Origin: Bacillota bacterium
GTDB taxonomy: Bacteria; Bacillota; Clostridia; Peptostreptococcales; Anaerovoracaceae
Assembly (NCBI GenBank): GCA_030526355.1
Contig: JAUNDC010000003.1
Coordinates: forward strand, 1-64,000
DNA: 64,000 nt
Reading direction: 5' to 3'
Numbering within the stretch: the stretch's first letter is position 1; every line of letters starts with the position of its first letter. The notes beneath the pieces are model-generated. The model worked only from the letters and a program-made list of their open reading frames with translations, ran no database searches and was not told where the DNA came from. Of the stretch, positions 1 to 8,537 are shown one piece after another. A program made the translations under genes and the position numbers.

Positions 1-58
1 ACATAAAAAGGGCGCCGCCCTAACGGTAAAATACCGTTAACGCGACAGCCCCTTTCTC
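1..58 (-). terminator. Rho-independent terminator after the DUF3343-like gene
   Basis: Read on the minus strand, a G/C-rich imperfect stem (AAGGGG... pairing with ...GCCCUU) encloses a perfect inner hairpin UAACGGU-AUUUU-ACCGUUA and is followed by a UUUUU run. It lies just past the stop of the 65-289 gene and would end the dacF-like transcription unit. Confidence 0.75.
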
Positions 59-64
59 AAATTG

Positions 65-289
65 TTATATAAATGTTCTCAGGTCAGTGCTTATTCTTTC
101 TCTATCCAGAGCAATGCAGCTTTTCTCTTCATCATCTTTTTTTATCACGACTGCAAAGCCACAGCTTCTGTTCATATAAACAGGTGCTTTTATTATCCTG
201 TTTTCTATGTGCTCGCGATTTAGAATTTCCGAGGCTGCAGCAGCTGCACAGTATCCTGAAAAATTAAAGCAGCACATCTTCTCATTCAA
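65..289 (-). CDS. DUF3343-like small protein (putative Se/S carrier-like)
   Basis: A 74-residue protein whose pattern (an aliphatic N-terminus with repeated Ala, a basic middle, then RSCGFAVVI) resembles the DUF3343 'putative Se/S carrier' family, small proteins with one conserved Cys in an S-C-G context. Function is not established. The start is read as TTG at 289, because a strong GGGGAGG ribosome binding site sits seven bases upstream; the in-frame ATG at 277 would be too far from it. It follows the DD-carboxypeptidase with a 25-base gap and is followed by a terminator, so the two genes are probably co-transcribed. Family assignment is by motif recognition only. Confidence 0.6.
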   Translation of the reverse strand: MNEKMCCFNFSGYCAAAAASEILNREHIENRIIKAPVYMNRSCGFAVVIKKDDEEKSCIALDRERISTDLRTFI

Positions 290-314
290 AGGGATTCCTC
301 CCCTCTGTCCGTTT

Positions 315-1598
315 TTACACGAGTTTTTTCATCATGCGTATGTAAATTGTCATAAGTCCTGCCGGCTTTACCTCTCTGTCAGATACAAGATCAAACTCAG
401 CAGCTTTTTCTTTTCCATCATACACCACCAGACTTCCGATTTTCTGTCCTTTTTTAATATTTGCAGTCAGACTTCCGTCAATAATCTTTTTCGTTTTAAC
501 ATTTTTGCCTGCTCCTTTTTTTACGGTAAGCCCTACGTCTGTATCAGCAACCGCAAAAATCCTTTCCACGTCCCCTTTGTCTATTTTTATCTGTTTTATT
601 TTCTCTCCCTTTTGCGCTACCTTAACTGTCTCGTAATTAGCAAAGCCGTAGTCAAGCAGCCTTCTCATTTCAGCAAATCTGATATCGCTGGTTTTGCAGC
701 CGAGCACTACTGCTATAAATCTGGTGTCATCGCGTTCTGCTGCACCTGACAGACAGTATCCGGCATCCTGAGTAAATCCGGTTTTTACACCAATCGCTCC
801 ATTATAGCTGCGTATCAGCTTATTGGTGTTTGTCAATGTGAACTTCTTCTGTTTACCCGGCAGCCCTACCTTTATATCTTCCTGCCATGCAGTGAACCAT
901 TCATGTGTTTCATCATAGCACATAAGCTCCTTTGATATCATACCTATATCATATGCACAGGAATAATGGTCTGCTACTGGAAGTCCGTTTGTATTTACGA
1001 AATGACTGTCTCTGAGACCCATCTGAGAAGCCTTCTCATTCATGGCATCAACAAAGCTCTCAACACTTCCTGAAAGGTGCTCTGCCAGTGCCACACACCC
1101 ATCATTTGCACTTACCATTATGACGCCCTTCAGAAGCTCCTTTACAGTATGCTGCTCCCCAGATTCCATGTACATCTGGCTTCCGCCCATACCAGCAGCA
1201 CGATCTGAGACAGTAACCTTGTCATCAAGAGATATTTTTCCCGAATCACATGCTTCCATTATCAGAAGAAGAGTCATAACCTTTGTTACAGAAGCCGGAG
1301 GCAGATGCTTCCGTTCATTCTGTGCAAAAAGCACTTTACCGCTGCTGCCGTCAATCAGTACTGCACTTTTAGCTTTTATCTTCATGCTGTCTGCCGAAGC
1401 CGGTACTGTTTTTGATACTGCAGCGGCGTTTTCTTCAATTCCATTTACGGCACTGCTTGATGATGTATCATCAACTATGGTAATCGCTCTTTCCTTTGGC
1501 ATAAAGTTCTGTACACCCATGAAGCCTCCTGCAGATAAAAGCACTGCCGTCATAACACCACAAAGAGTTTTTTCCCAGTTTCTTAATTTCCTTTTCAC
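315..1598 (-). CDS. D-alanyl-D-alanine carboxypeptidase (PBP5/DacF type)
   Basis: Membrane-anchored penicillin-binding protein that trims the terminal D-Ala from peptidoglycan stem peptides outside the membrane. The three active-site motifs of the S11 family are visible: SxxK as SVTK at residues 103-106, SxN as SAN at 163-165 and KTG at 272-274. Residues 10-30 form a hydrophobic signal/anchor and a Ser/Ala-rich linker precedes the catalytic domain. After about residue 310 comes a PBP5_C-like beta domain and an amphipathic tail ending IRMMKKLV, typical of C-terminal membrane association. The length, 427 residues, is normal. It is the first gene of a short unit with the DUF3343-like gene. Confidence 0.93.
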   Translation of the reverse strand: MKRKLRNWEKTLCGVMTAVLLSAGGFMGVQNFMPKERAITIVDDTSSSSAVNGIEENAAAVSKTVPASADSMKIKAKSAVLIDGSSGKVLFAQNERKHLPPASVTKVMTLLLIMEACDSGKISLDDKVTVSDRAAGMGGSQMYMESGEQHTVKELLKGVIMVSANDGCVALAEHLSGSVESFVDAMNEKASQMGLRDSHFVNTNGLPVADHYSCAYDIGMISKELMCYDETHEWFTAWQEDIKVGLPGKQKKFTLTNTNKLIRSYNGAIGVKTGFTQDAGYCLSGAAERDDTRFIAVVLGCKTSDIRFAEMRRLLDYGFANYETVKVAQKGEKIKQIKIDKGDVERIFAVADTDVGLTVKKGAGKNVKTKKIIDGSLTANIKKGQKIGSLVVYDGKEKAAEFDLVSDREVKPAGLMTIYIRMMKKLV

Positions 1599-1668
1599 AA
1601 AAAAAGACCTCCTCTCTCCTTAAATGTATGCGTAACACTCAGGAAAAAGTCGGTCCTTCTTTGTTTTA

Positions 1669-2199
1669 TTACAAACCTTGAGCATATTTCTCATATGCCT
1701 TTTCTGTCTGCTCATTGAAGCATGCAATTGTGATATCCATGCCATATTCAGAATTCATCTTCATCCATTTTCTTATAGTCTTAAGTGCCACCTGAGCAGC
1801 ATCCTCAGTGGGGTATCCGTATACTCCTGTTGAAATGGCAGGGAAGGCAATTGAATGTATATCGCTCTGCTTTGCCAGCTCAAGGCAGTTCCTGTAGCAG
1901 CTCTCCAGAAGCACAGGATCCTCCGGAGAACCTGAATATACAGGTCCTACAGTATGTATCACATACTTTGCCTTAAGCCTGTAACCCTTTGTTATTTTAG
2001 CTTCTCCTGTTCTGCAGCCGTTCAATGTTCTGCATTCTTGCAGAAGCTCAGGACCGGCAGCACGATGTATGGCTCCGTCGACACCTCCACCTCCCAGCAG
2101 ACTGTTGTTTGCTGCATTTACGATGCAATCACCATCGAAACCGGTGATATCCATTGTAATGAACTTGATTCTGTTTTTTACTACTGTTTTATCAGACAT
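1669..2199 (-). CDS. Macro-domain protein (O-acetyl-ADP-ribose deacetylase, YmdB type)
   Basis: Single macro domain of 176 residues. The ADP-ribose-binding motifs are clear: NAANN at 28-32, [10 protein letters not shown] at 36-45 and the second loop ISTGVYGYP at 112-120. Bacterial stand-alone macro proteins of this subclass remove the acetyl group from O-acetyl-ADP-ribose or ADP-ribose from proteins; which activity applies here cannot be told from sequence. It lies 12 bases downstream of the CDF transporter gene on the same strand and is probably co-transcribed with it. Confidence 0.93.
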   Translation of the reverse strand: MSDKTVVKNRIKFITMDITGFDGDCIVNAANNSLLGGGGVDGAIHRAAGPELLQECRTLNGCRTGEAKITKGYRLKAKYVIHTVGPVYSGSPEDPVLLESCYRNCLELAKQSDIHSIAFPAISTGVYGYPTEDAAQVALKTIRKWMKMNSEYGMDITIACFNEQTEKAYEKYAQGL

Positions 2200-2211
2200 C
2201 TGACATCCTCC

Positions 2212-3123
2212 TTAATCTGCAGGATTCACATGTACCATGACATGCTTTACCTTGCTGAACTTGCTCAGAATACTCTCCTGAACACTATGAGCTGTGTTAT
2301 GAGCTTCCTTTAGCGTGCTCTTTCCATCAACACTTATTTCTATATCAACATATACTCTGTTGCCGAATACACGAGTCTTCAGCTCATCTAGCTCCTGCAC
2401 ATGTACGTTTTGCATTATCGTATCACGAATCTGCTGCATCATGACATCATCACATGCACGATCCACCATTTTACCGGTTGAATCCCTGAAAATTTCAAAA
2501 GCAACTTTGAGAATAAACACACTTATCAGCAGACTTGCGACCGAATCCATAACAGGAAACCCCAGCATTGCAAAACCTATTCCTATAAATGAGCTTATCG
2601 ATGAAAGCGCATCTGACCGATTATGCCAGGCACTTGCGAGAAGCGCACTTGAATCGGTTCTCTTAGCGCAATATCTCATATACCAGAAGATAGCCTCCTT
2701 CGTAAAAATAGAACATGCAGCAATTATAAGCGCCAGTCTGCCCGGCACGGTAAGATTGTTATAGTTTCCTCCCAGAATATGAGCAAGAGCTTCGCTTCCT
2801 ATTCCAAGCCCTATGAATACAAGAATAACGGACAATATCACAGCCGCCACGCATTCAAAACGTTCGTGACCGTACGGATGTTTATCATCAGCTTCCTTTG
2901 AAGCCAGCTTTACTCCCGCCAAAACAATCAATGTATTAAATACATCGGAAGCTGTATGCACTGAATCGCTTATCATCGCATGGGAATGACCAATCACTCC
3001 TGCTGTAAATTTAGCGATTGCGAGAACAATATTCCCTGTAATGGCTACTAATGATGCTTTGTTTACTATTCTCCTAAACTCATCATTTGTTAGGTTATCG
3101 CTCTGCTCAATCTCTGTATCCAT
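2212..3123 (-). CDS. Cation diffusion facilitator (CDF) metal efflux transporter
   Basis: A 303-residue inner-membrane divalent-cation/proton antiporter. Six hydrophobic segments are followed by a C-terminal ferredoxin-like cytoplasmic domain (from about 215). The intramembrane metal site is recognisable as D-x2-H-x3-D at residues 53-60 in TM2 and H-x3-D at 167-171 in TM5. The HPYGHERFE stretch between TM2 and TM3 is characteristic of the family. The metal (Zn, Mn, Fe, Co) cannot be assigned. A strong AGGAGG ribosome binding site precedes ATG 3123. It is divergent from the Rh channel gene and has an extended -10 promoter. Confidence 0.94.
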   Translation of the reverse strand: MDTEIEQSDNLTNDEFRRIVNKASLVAITGNIVLAIAKFTAGVIGHSHAMISDSVHTASDVFNTLIVLAGVKLASKEADDKHPYGHERFECVAAVILSVILVFIGLGIGSEALAHILGGNYNNLTVPGRLALIIAACSIFTKEAIFWYMRYCAKRTDSSALLASAWHNRSDALSSISSFIGIGFAMLGFPVMDSVASLLISVFILKVAFEIFRDSTGKMVDRACDDVMMQQIRDTIMQNVHVQELDELKTRVFGNRVYVDIEISVDGKSTLKEAHNTAHSVQESILSKFSKVKHVMVHVNPAD

Positions 3124-3153
3124 AAAATTTCCTCCTCATATAAAATAAATATG

Positions 3154-3162
3154 ATTATATCA
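3154..3162 (-). promoter_or_regulatory. Extended -10 promoter for the CDF gene
   Basis: The minus strand reads TGATATAAT, an extended -10 (TGn TATAAT), about 31 bases upstream of the CDF start codon. No good -35 is visible at 16-18 bases, as expected for extended -10 promoters. Confidence 0.5.
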
Positions 3163-3253
3163 CAAAATCAGCAATTAAAAGCCGGTTTTATCTACTTTCC
3201 GAATATTGCAGTTATTTTAACTATACATACTATTGGAACTATTTACCAGATTA

Positions 3254-3282
3254 TTTACAATGATAATTGGCAGTGTTACAAT
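3254..3282 (+). promoter_or_regulatory. Sigma-A type promoter for the Rh-type ammonium channel gene
   Basis: TTTACA at 3254-3259 and TACAAT at 3277-3282 are separated by 17 bases, and a TGT precedes the -10, giving an extended element. The leader to ATG 3332 is about 43 bases and carries the ribosome binding site AGGAAGG. Confidence 0.65.
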
Positions 3283-3331
3283 TTTTATACAAGGGGTATA
3301 AGGAAATTTGACGTAAGAGGAAGGTAATATC

Positions 3332-4549
3332 ATGTCAACAAAACCTCAAAACATTTCGAGAAATCCTGTATTTCTCATCATTGCACTTATCGTTTTTATA
3401 GGTATTGCGATTGCATTCTGTCCTGCAGTAAATAAAAATATTGCAGAAGGAATGGCACAGCTTACCGGACAGAGTATCGATACGGCTTCGATGTCATATG
3501 ATGCCAGAACGATATTCGATACTCTCTGCTACAACCGTTCGATTCATATACTGGCAATGCTTCTGCTGGGTTTCGGATTTCTGATGGTTGTTGTCAGAGG
3601 TCACGGCTACAGCTCAATTACAGCTACCCTGCTGGCAGTCAGCACTGCAATTCCTGTCTACATGCTCATCAAGAGCTTTATGGGAGAAGGTTCTGCACTC
3701 AGTATAGACGCCTTCATGTGGGCCGAATTTGCAGCAGCAAGTCTTCTTATCGCCATCGGGGCTCCGCTCGGTAGGCTTACAATGGATCAGTATCTGCTGA
3801 TGGGCATACTGTTTATCCCTGTCTACCTGTTCAATGAATGGCTTATTCTCGAAAGCGGAATGTTCACGGGCTTTCAGGACACTGGCGGCAGTGTTGTAAT
3901 TCATGCATTCGGAGCATACTTCGGCCTCGGTCTGGTTGCTACTACAGCCAAAAAATTTGAAAATGGTCCTTCATGTGAAACCGACAGCACAAGCAATCAG
4001 TTCTCACTTCTGGGAAGTCTCGTGCTCTGGGTATTCTGGCCATCATTTACAAGTGCTGTTGCATCTCCTGAACGTGTCGTACTGACTGCTATCAACACTG
4101 TATTTGCACTGGCAGGCGCTACTATAGCCACTTATATCTGTTCCAAACTTATAAGAGGAAAAGTAGATATAGAAGATATAGCCAATGCTTCCCTTGCAGG
4201 CGGAGTTGCCATCGGGTCAACATGCGATATCGCAAACCCGGGTATGGCAATGCTCATAGGTATTGCTGCAGGAATACTCAGTACCGTCGGATACAGCATC
4301 ATCGCACCTAAAGTTCAGAAGCTGATACATGGTGCAGACACATGCGGAGTACATAATCTTCATGGTATGCCCGGACTTCTTGGCGGTCTGTCTGCCATTA
4401 TCATTACCGGAAACGCAGGTACTCAGATACTTTGTATGATAATCACAGTAGCAGTTGCCTTCGTTGGCGGCCGTATCGTTGGTGCCATCGTAGGACTTCT
4501 CAGAACTAAGGATGCATTATACAGTGATATAGACGAGTTTGGTCACTAA
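3332..4549 (+). CDS. Rh-type (Rhesus-like) ammonium/ammonia channel
   Basis: A 405-residue membrane protein with about eleven hydrophobic segments, in the Amt/MEP/Rh superfamily. The motifs are those of the Rh branch rather than bacterial AmtB: DTGGSVVIHAFGAYFGL around residues 183-199, LWVFWPSFTSA around 232-242, and DTCGVHNLHGMPG at 336-348. The pore twin histidines would be H191 and H344. It conducts NH3 or methylammonium across the cytoplasmic membrane. No glnK lies beside it, unlike typical amtB operons. It stands alone between its own promoter and terminator. The N-terminus has an extended loop after TM1, as in Rh proteins. Confidence 0.9.
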   Translation: MSTKPQNISRNPVFLIIALIVFIGIAIAFCPAVNKNIAEGMAQLTGQSIDTASMSYDARTIFDTLCYNRSIHILAMLLLGFGFLMVVVRGHGYSSITATLLAVSTAIPVYMLIKSFMGEGSALSIDAFMWAEFAAASLLIAIGAPLGRLTMDQYLLMGILFIPVYLFNEWLILESGMFTGFQDTGGSVVIHAFGAYFGLGLVATTAKKFENGPSCETDSTSNQFSLLGSLVLWVFWPSFTSAVASPERVVLTAINTVFALAGATIATYICSKLIRGKVDIEDIANASLAGGVAIGSTCDIANPGMAMLIGIAAGILSTVGYSIIAPKVQKLIHGADTCGVHNLHGMPGLLGGLSAIIITGNAGTQILCMIITVAVAFVGGRIVGAIVGLLRTKDALYSDIDEFGH

Positions 4550-4560
4550 ATATTAGAATT

Positions 4561-4606
4561 AAAGGCACTGTCCGATTATATTAAGAGGGACAGTGCCTTT
4601 CGTTTT
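4561..4606 (+). terminator. Terminator after the Rh channel gene (possibly bidirectional)
   Basis: Stem AAAGGCACTGTCC (4561-4573) pairs with GGACAGTGCCTTT (4588-4600), followed by CGTTTTCTTT. Read from the minus strand the same stem could stop sbcC transcription, though its T-run is weaker. Confidence 0.85.
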
Positions 4607-4614
4607 CTTTCCTA

Positions 4615-7404
4615 TTATACTAAAATCTCCACACGGCTGCCGTTACTGCGCTCCTTAGTGACAAGAATCTGTTTGTCTATTCGGCTCTTCAATTCAGAAA
4701 CATGAGATATTATCCCTACGAGGCGATTGCTGTCTGCCAGCCCTGCAAGTGCTTTAATGGCCTGCTGCAATGATTCATCATCAAGTGAGCCAAAGCCCTC
4801 ATCTACAAACATCGTATCCAGCCTTATTCCCCCTGCTTGAGCCTGAATCTCATCTGAAAGTCCCAGCGCCAGCGAAAGAGAAGCTTTAAATGATTCACCG
4901 CCCGAAAGACTTCTGACGCTTCTTCTTGTACCATTGTAGTGATCTATTACATCCAGTTCAAGACCGCTTTTACTCCGGTTATTTTCGGATACACGGCGTC
5001 GTATCAGCTCATACTGACCATCGGTCATAACCATAAGCCTGGTGTTTGCTCTGGCAAGAATCCTGTCAAAATACGTCATCTGTACATATGTTTCCAGCAT
5101 AATTTTTTCTTTACCCGCAACATTACCGTTGGCAGTGCCAGCCAGCGCTTTCATCCAGCCCCATTTTTTCTCCAGCTCCGATAGTCTGCATGACATCTCT
5201 CTGATTTTTTCAAGTGCAGTATCATTAGTTGAAATTCTGACAGTGATTTCCTTTATCTCTCTGTTGAGTTTTTCTTTTTTTATGGAAAGTGCACTCTTTT
5301 CAGCATTCTCGGCTTCAATATCAATCTCTTCCCTATCTCTGAGCTGTTCTCCAAGCTGACTGATTCTTCCCTTTGATTCTGCATGCACCTTTTCGGCTTC
5401 ACCGAGCTTCTTTTCAGCAGCCTCCAGTGCACCTTTCATCTCAACAATTTCGGCAGCTATATTTGATATCTCCTTTTTCGCCGAAGCCTTTGAATCAAAC
5501 CTGAGTTTTGCTTTCATCGCTTCAGAATGTCTGGCTAGCTCTGCGGCTCTTGTTGTTTCTTCTGTAACACTTCTGTCAAGCTCTGTTAAAGAAACAGAAA
5601 TCCCTGCAATTTCCGTTTCTTTCGCTTGTATCAGTTCTGAAAGTTGAGCTTTTCTCCTGATGCGTTTATCCTCATCTGACAGTTCTTTCTTCAGAGTTTC
5701 TATCCTTCCAGCAGTATCTGTCAGATATTCTCTCAACCTTTCGTAAATTTCAGCAAGCTCTGCTTCTTCTCCGCAAAAGCTCCTGCTCTGCGAAAAATTC
5801 TGAAGCTCTGATAGCTCTGAGGCCACATCATTCCTGACGGTAATAAGACGCCCGTTTATCTCACCGGCTGCTGTGCTTGCTTCGTTGACCTTCTCAGCTG
5901 CTGCATCCCATTTCTTTTTATACTCTCTAAGTTCTTTTTGTGTAGGGGCAGCTCCTGACCTTACAGCAGGCTGAGGGTGCGTCGTAGCCCCGCATACAGG
6001 GCAAGGCTTTCCTTCTTCAAGCAATTCACCAAGTATTCCTGCCTGATCATCAAGAAAAGCTTTGTTAGCTTTGTTATATGTCTCCTGCTGCTTATGTGCA
6101 TCAACATCACAGCTGCGGTAAAATTCCTGTGCTTCATAGAGCTTTTTACTTAAATTGATGCATAGTTTGGTTTTATCCAGAACAACATTGAATTTATTCT
6201 TCTTCTGAATCTCTTTGTCAATATCGTTGCTCAGTTTTTCTCTGCGGACACCCGCATTTTCCAGAGCAGCCATTTCTTCCTTGAAACCAGACAGAGTGGA
6301 TCTCAGCTTATCAAGCTTTATCTCAGAGTTCTCCTTCTCACATGTATGAGCTTCCAGTCTCTTATTCGTCAGTTCTATTTCTTCAGCTACTTTTTCAAGC
6401 TCATCATACCCGGGAAGCTCAGTTTCCAGAAATGCCAGCTTTTCCTCAAGCTTTTCACGTTCCGGCAGCCTGTCTCTTTCTGCATAAACTGATGCGCCTG
6501 CAGCTGCTGCTTCTGAAGCTGCCAGTTTTTCAGCATTACATGCAGAAGTCAGAGCTTTCTTTAGGTTTTCATATTCCTGAGCCGCCTGCATTCTTCCGTT
6601 AACTTCCTCGAGTTCTTTTTCACACCTTGCAAGCCCAAGTTCCAGCTCTTTTACCTTAAATCTGTCCCTCTGCATTATGCTAGATATTACCTCCGCAGCA
6701 TCTGAAGCAGTTATCAGCCCATCCTTAGCTTGCTGCAGAAGCTCAGCACCCTCAATGTCCGACATTGAGCCTTCTATATACTGCTTTACACTCCTGTCTG
6801 CCTCTTCTGCCTGTCGCCCAAGATCAGAAGCTTCAGCTGCCAGCCTATCCTGAAAATCTCTGAAATATCCTGTTCCAAATATTTCCCGGAAAATATCCTG
6901 TCTCTGCCTGGTATCAGCCAAAAGCAATCTCAGGAAATCACCCTGCGCAATCATGGCAATCTGAGAAAACTGATTTCTGTCTATTCCCATGATATCCCGC
7001 ACTGCAGCATCTACATCACGCTGCTTCGTTATTACAGAACCATCCGGCATCAAAAGTTCAGCCTCGGCACGCTGTTTCGTGAATCCTTCACCACGTTTTG
7101 AAGGACGTTCATATTCAGGGTTTCTTTTTATATAATACACCTTGCCGCCATATTCAAATGTAAGTTCCACTTCTGTCGGTACGTCGTCCTTTGCATACCG
7201 GGAACGCAGCATCCCTGCATCTCTGCTTCTGCCGCTGGGCTCTCCGTAAAGAGCGAATGTGATAGCATCAAAAATCATGGTCTTACCGGCTCCTGTATCT
7301 CCCGTTATAAGATAAAGACCTCCGGTTCCCAGTTTGTCCATATCTATTTCAGTTCTGCCGGAATAAGGACCGAAGGCAGAAATAATCAGCTTCAAGGGTC
7401 TCAT
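4615..7404 (-). CDS. sbcC: Exonuclease subunit SbcC (Rad50-like SMC ATPase)
   Basis: ATPase subunit of the SbcCD nuclease, which processes hairpins and double-strand ends. Walker A GDTGAGKT is at about residues 35-42, a zinc-hook CPVCG at about 468-472 in the middle of two long coiled-coil arms, the ABC signature LSGGESF at about 831, and Walker B MFVDEGFGSLD at about 866. The 929-residue length is normal. The start is set at 7404, not 7419: the ATGA at 7404-7401 overlaps the sbcD stop and GGGAGG lies at the right distance upstream, inside the longer reading. This overlap implies translational coupling with sbcD. Confidence 0.95.
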   Translation of the reverse strand: MRPLKLIISAFGPYSGRTEIDMDKLGTGGLYLITGDTGAGKTMIFDAITFALYGEPSGRSRDAGMLRSRYAKDDVPTEVELTFEYGGKVYYIKRNPEYERPSKRGEGFTKQRAEAELLMPDGSVITKQRDVDAAVRDIMGIDRNQFSQIAMIAQGDFLRLLLADTRQRQDIFREIFGTGYFRDFQDRLAAEASDLGRQAEEADRSVKQYIEGSMSDIEGAELLQQAKDGLITASDAAEVISSIMQRDRFKVKELELGLARCEKELEEVNGRMQAAQEYENLKKALTSACNAEKLAASEAAAAGASVYAERDRLPEREKLEEKLAFLETELPGYDELEKVAEEIELTNKRLEAHTCEKENSEIKLDKLRSTLSGFKEEMAALENAGVRREKLSNDIDKEIQKKNKFNVVLDKTKLCINLSKKLYEAQEFYRSCDVDAHKQQETYNKANKAFLDDQAGILGELLEEGKPCPVCGATTHPQPAVRSGAAPTQKELREYKKKWDAAAEKVNEASTAAGEINGRLITVRNDVASELSELQNFSQSRSFCGEEAELAEIYERLREYLTDTAGRIETLKKELSDEDKRIRRKAQLSELIQAKETEIAGISVSLTELDRSVTEETTRAAELARHSEAMKAKLRFDSKASAKKEISNIAAEIVEMKGALEAAEKKLGEAEKVHAESKGRISQLGEQLRDREEIDIEAENAEKSALSIKKEKLNREIKEITVRISTNDTALEKIREMSCRLSELEKKWGWMKALAGTANGNVAGKEKIMLETYVQMTYFDRILARANTRLMVMTDGQYELIRRRVSENNRSKSGLELDVIDHYNGTRRSVRSLSGGESFKASLSLALGLSDEIQAQAGGIRLDTMFVDEGFGSLDDESLQQAIKALAGLADSNRLVGIISHVSELKSRIDKQILVTKERSNGSRVEILV

Positions 7405-8537
7405 CTTTCGTCCTCCCATATCTGTTTTATTATTTCAAGGCAGAAGTTTCTCTGTTCATCGCTCATAGCCGAATTATTCTGCAGCTGATAAAGCTCCTCG
7501 AACAGCTCCATTGGTGATCTGCTCTCTACTGCCTCAGCTGCATCCACCGTCGAATTGCTCCTGGTTCTCTTATTATCGTAATCTAGTTTCATAATATTAG
7601 GATACACAGCTCTCAGCTTTCCTATGGCATCAGGAATTTCCTCTTCATCTGTCAGCGTTATGTGCAGATAATCATCAACAGCTGTTCCTTCATAGCAGCT
7701 TCTGTCAGTAAGCTCCATATACTTTCCCTTTATTTCTCTCATATCATGCAAAGGCACAAGCTCTTCAATCCTGACCTGAGGCTCTTTGCCGGGTATAAGC
7801 TCAGCAATTGTAACCGACTTGCTGTGGGAGCATTCAGAAAAGGAATATTTCAGAGGCGTCCCGCAGTAACGTGCCTTTGCTGAGCCCGCATTCTGAGGTC
7901 TATGAATATGCCCCAGAGCAACATAATCAAAAGCGTCAAAAATAGAGATATCAACGTTATCGCTGCCGCCTACCGAAACATCCTCCGAATCTGAACGAAG
8001 CGCACCTGTTACAAACTGATGAGCGACAATAATGTTCCTTGAATTATCATCAATATCTATGTTCTTAACGCAGACTCTGACTGCATCGTTATATGACTCG
8101 ATTTTCTCGTCAGGAAAAAACCTGCGTGCTGTCGCAGGCTTGATATACGGCAGCATATATACATATACATCTCCCCATTCATCTTTCAGTCTGACAGGCT
8201 CCACTCTGCCTTCATATACCGGTGACATATGGATTCCGCTGCTGTTCATAAGGCGTGCTCCGAAAGCTATTCGCTCCGAAGAATCATGATTCCCGCTGAT
8301 AACAAAAGCCTGCAATTTACGATCAGAAAGCCTGCAGAGGAAATCATCAAACAACCTTACCGCTTCTGCGGAAGGCACAGGTTTATCATATATATCACCT
8401 GCTATAAGTACTGCGTCAGGTTTTTCATCATCTGTAATTTCAATTATTCTATCCAGAATATAGGTCTGATCTTCAATAAGTGAAAACTCGCTTATACGTT
8501 TTCCAAGATGAAGATCCGATAAATGCATGAATTTCAT
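7401..8537 (-). CDS. sbcD: Exonuclease subunit SbcD (Mre11-like)
   Basis: Calcineurin-like metallophosphoesterase that forms the nuclease half of SbcCD. Metal ligands are visible: D8 and H10 in SDLHLGKR, D48 in AGDIYDKP, N83-H84 in SGNHDS, and the later AHQF and LGHIHRP histidines. At 378 residues it has the usual capping domain after the phosphoesterase core. It overlaps sbcC by four bases and its ATG overlaps the stop of the upstream MATE gene by one base (TAATG), with GAGGAG as ribosome binding site, so the three genes form one unit. Confidence 0.96.
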   Translation of the reverse strand: MKFMHLSDLHLGKRISEFSLIEDQTYILDRIIEITDDEKPDAVLIAGDIYDKPVPSAEAVRLFDDFLCRLSDRKLQAFVISGNHDSSERIAFGARLMNSSGIHMSPVYEGRVEPVRLKDEWGDVYVYMLPYIKPATARRFFPDEKIESYNDAVRVCVKNIDIDDNSRNIIVAHQFVTGALRSDSEDVSVGGSDNVDISIFDAFDYVALGHIHRPQNAGSAKARYCGTPLKYSFSECSHSKSVTIAELIPGKEPQVRIEELVPLHDMREIKGKYMELTDRSCYEGTAVDDYLHITLTDEEEIPDAIGKLRAVYPNIMKLDYDNKRTRSNSTVDAAEAVESRSPMELFEELYQLQNNSAMSDEQRNFCLEIIKQIWEDER

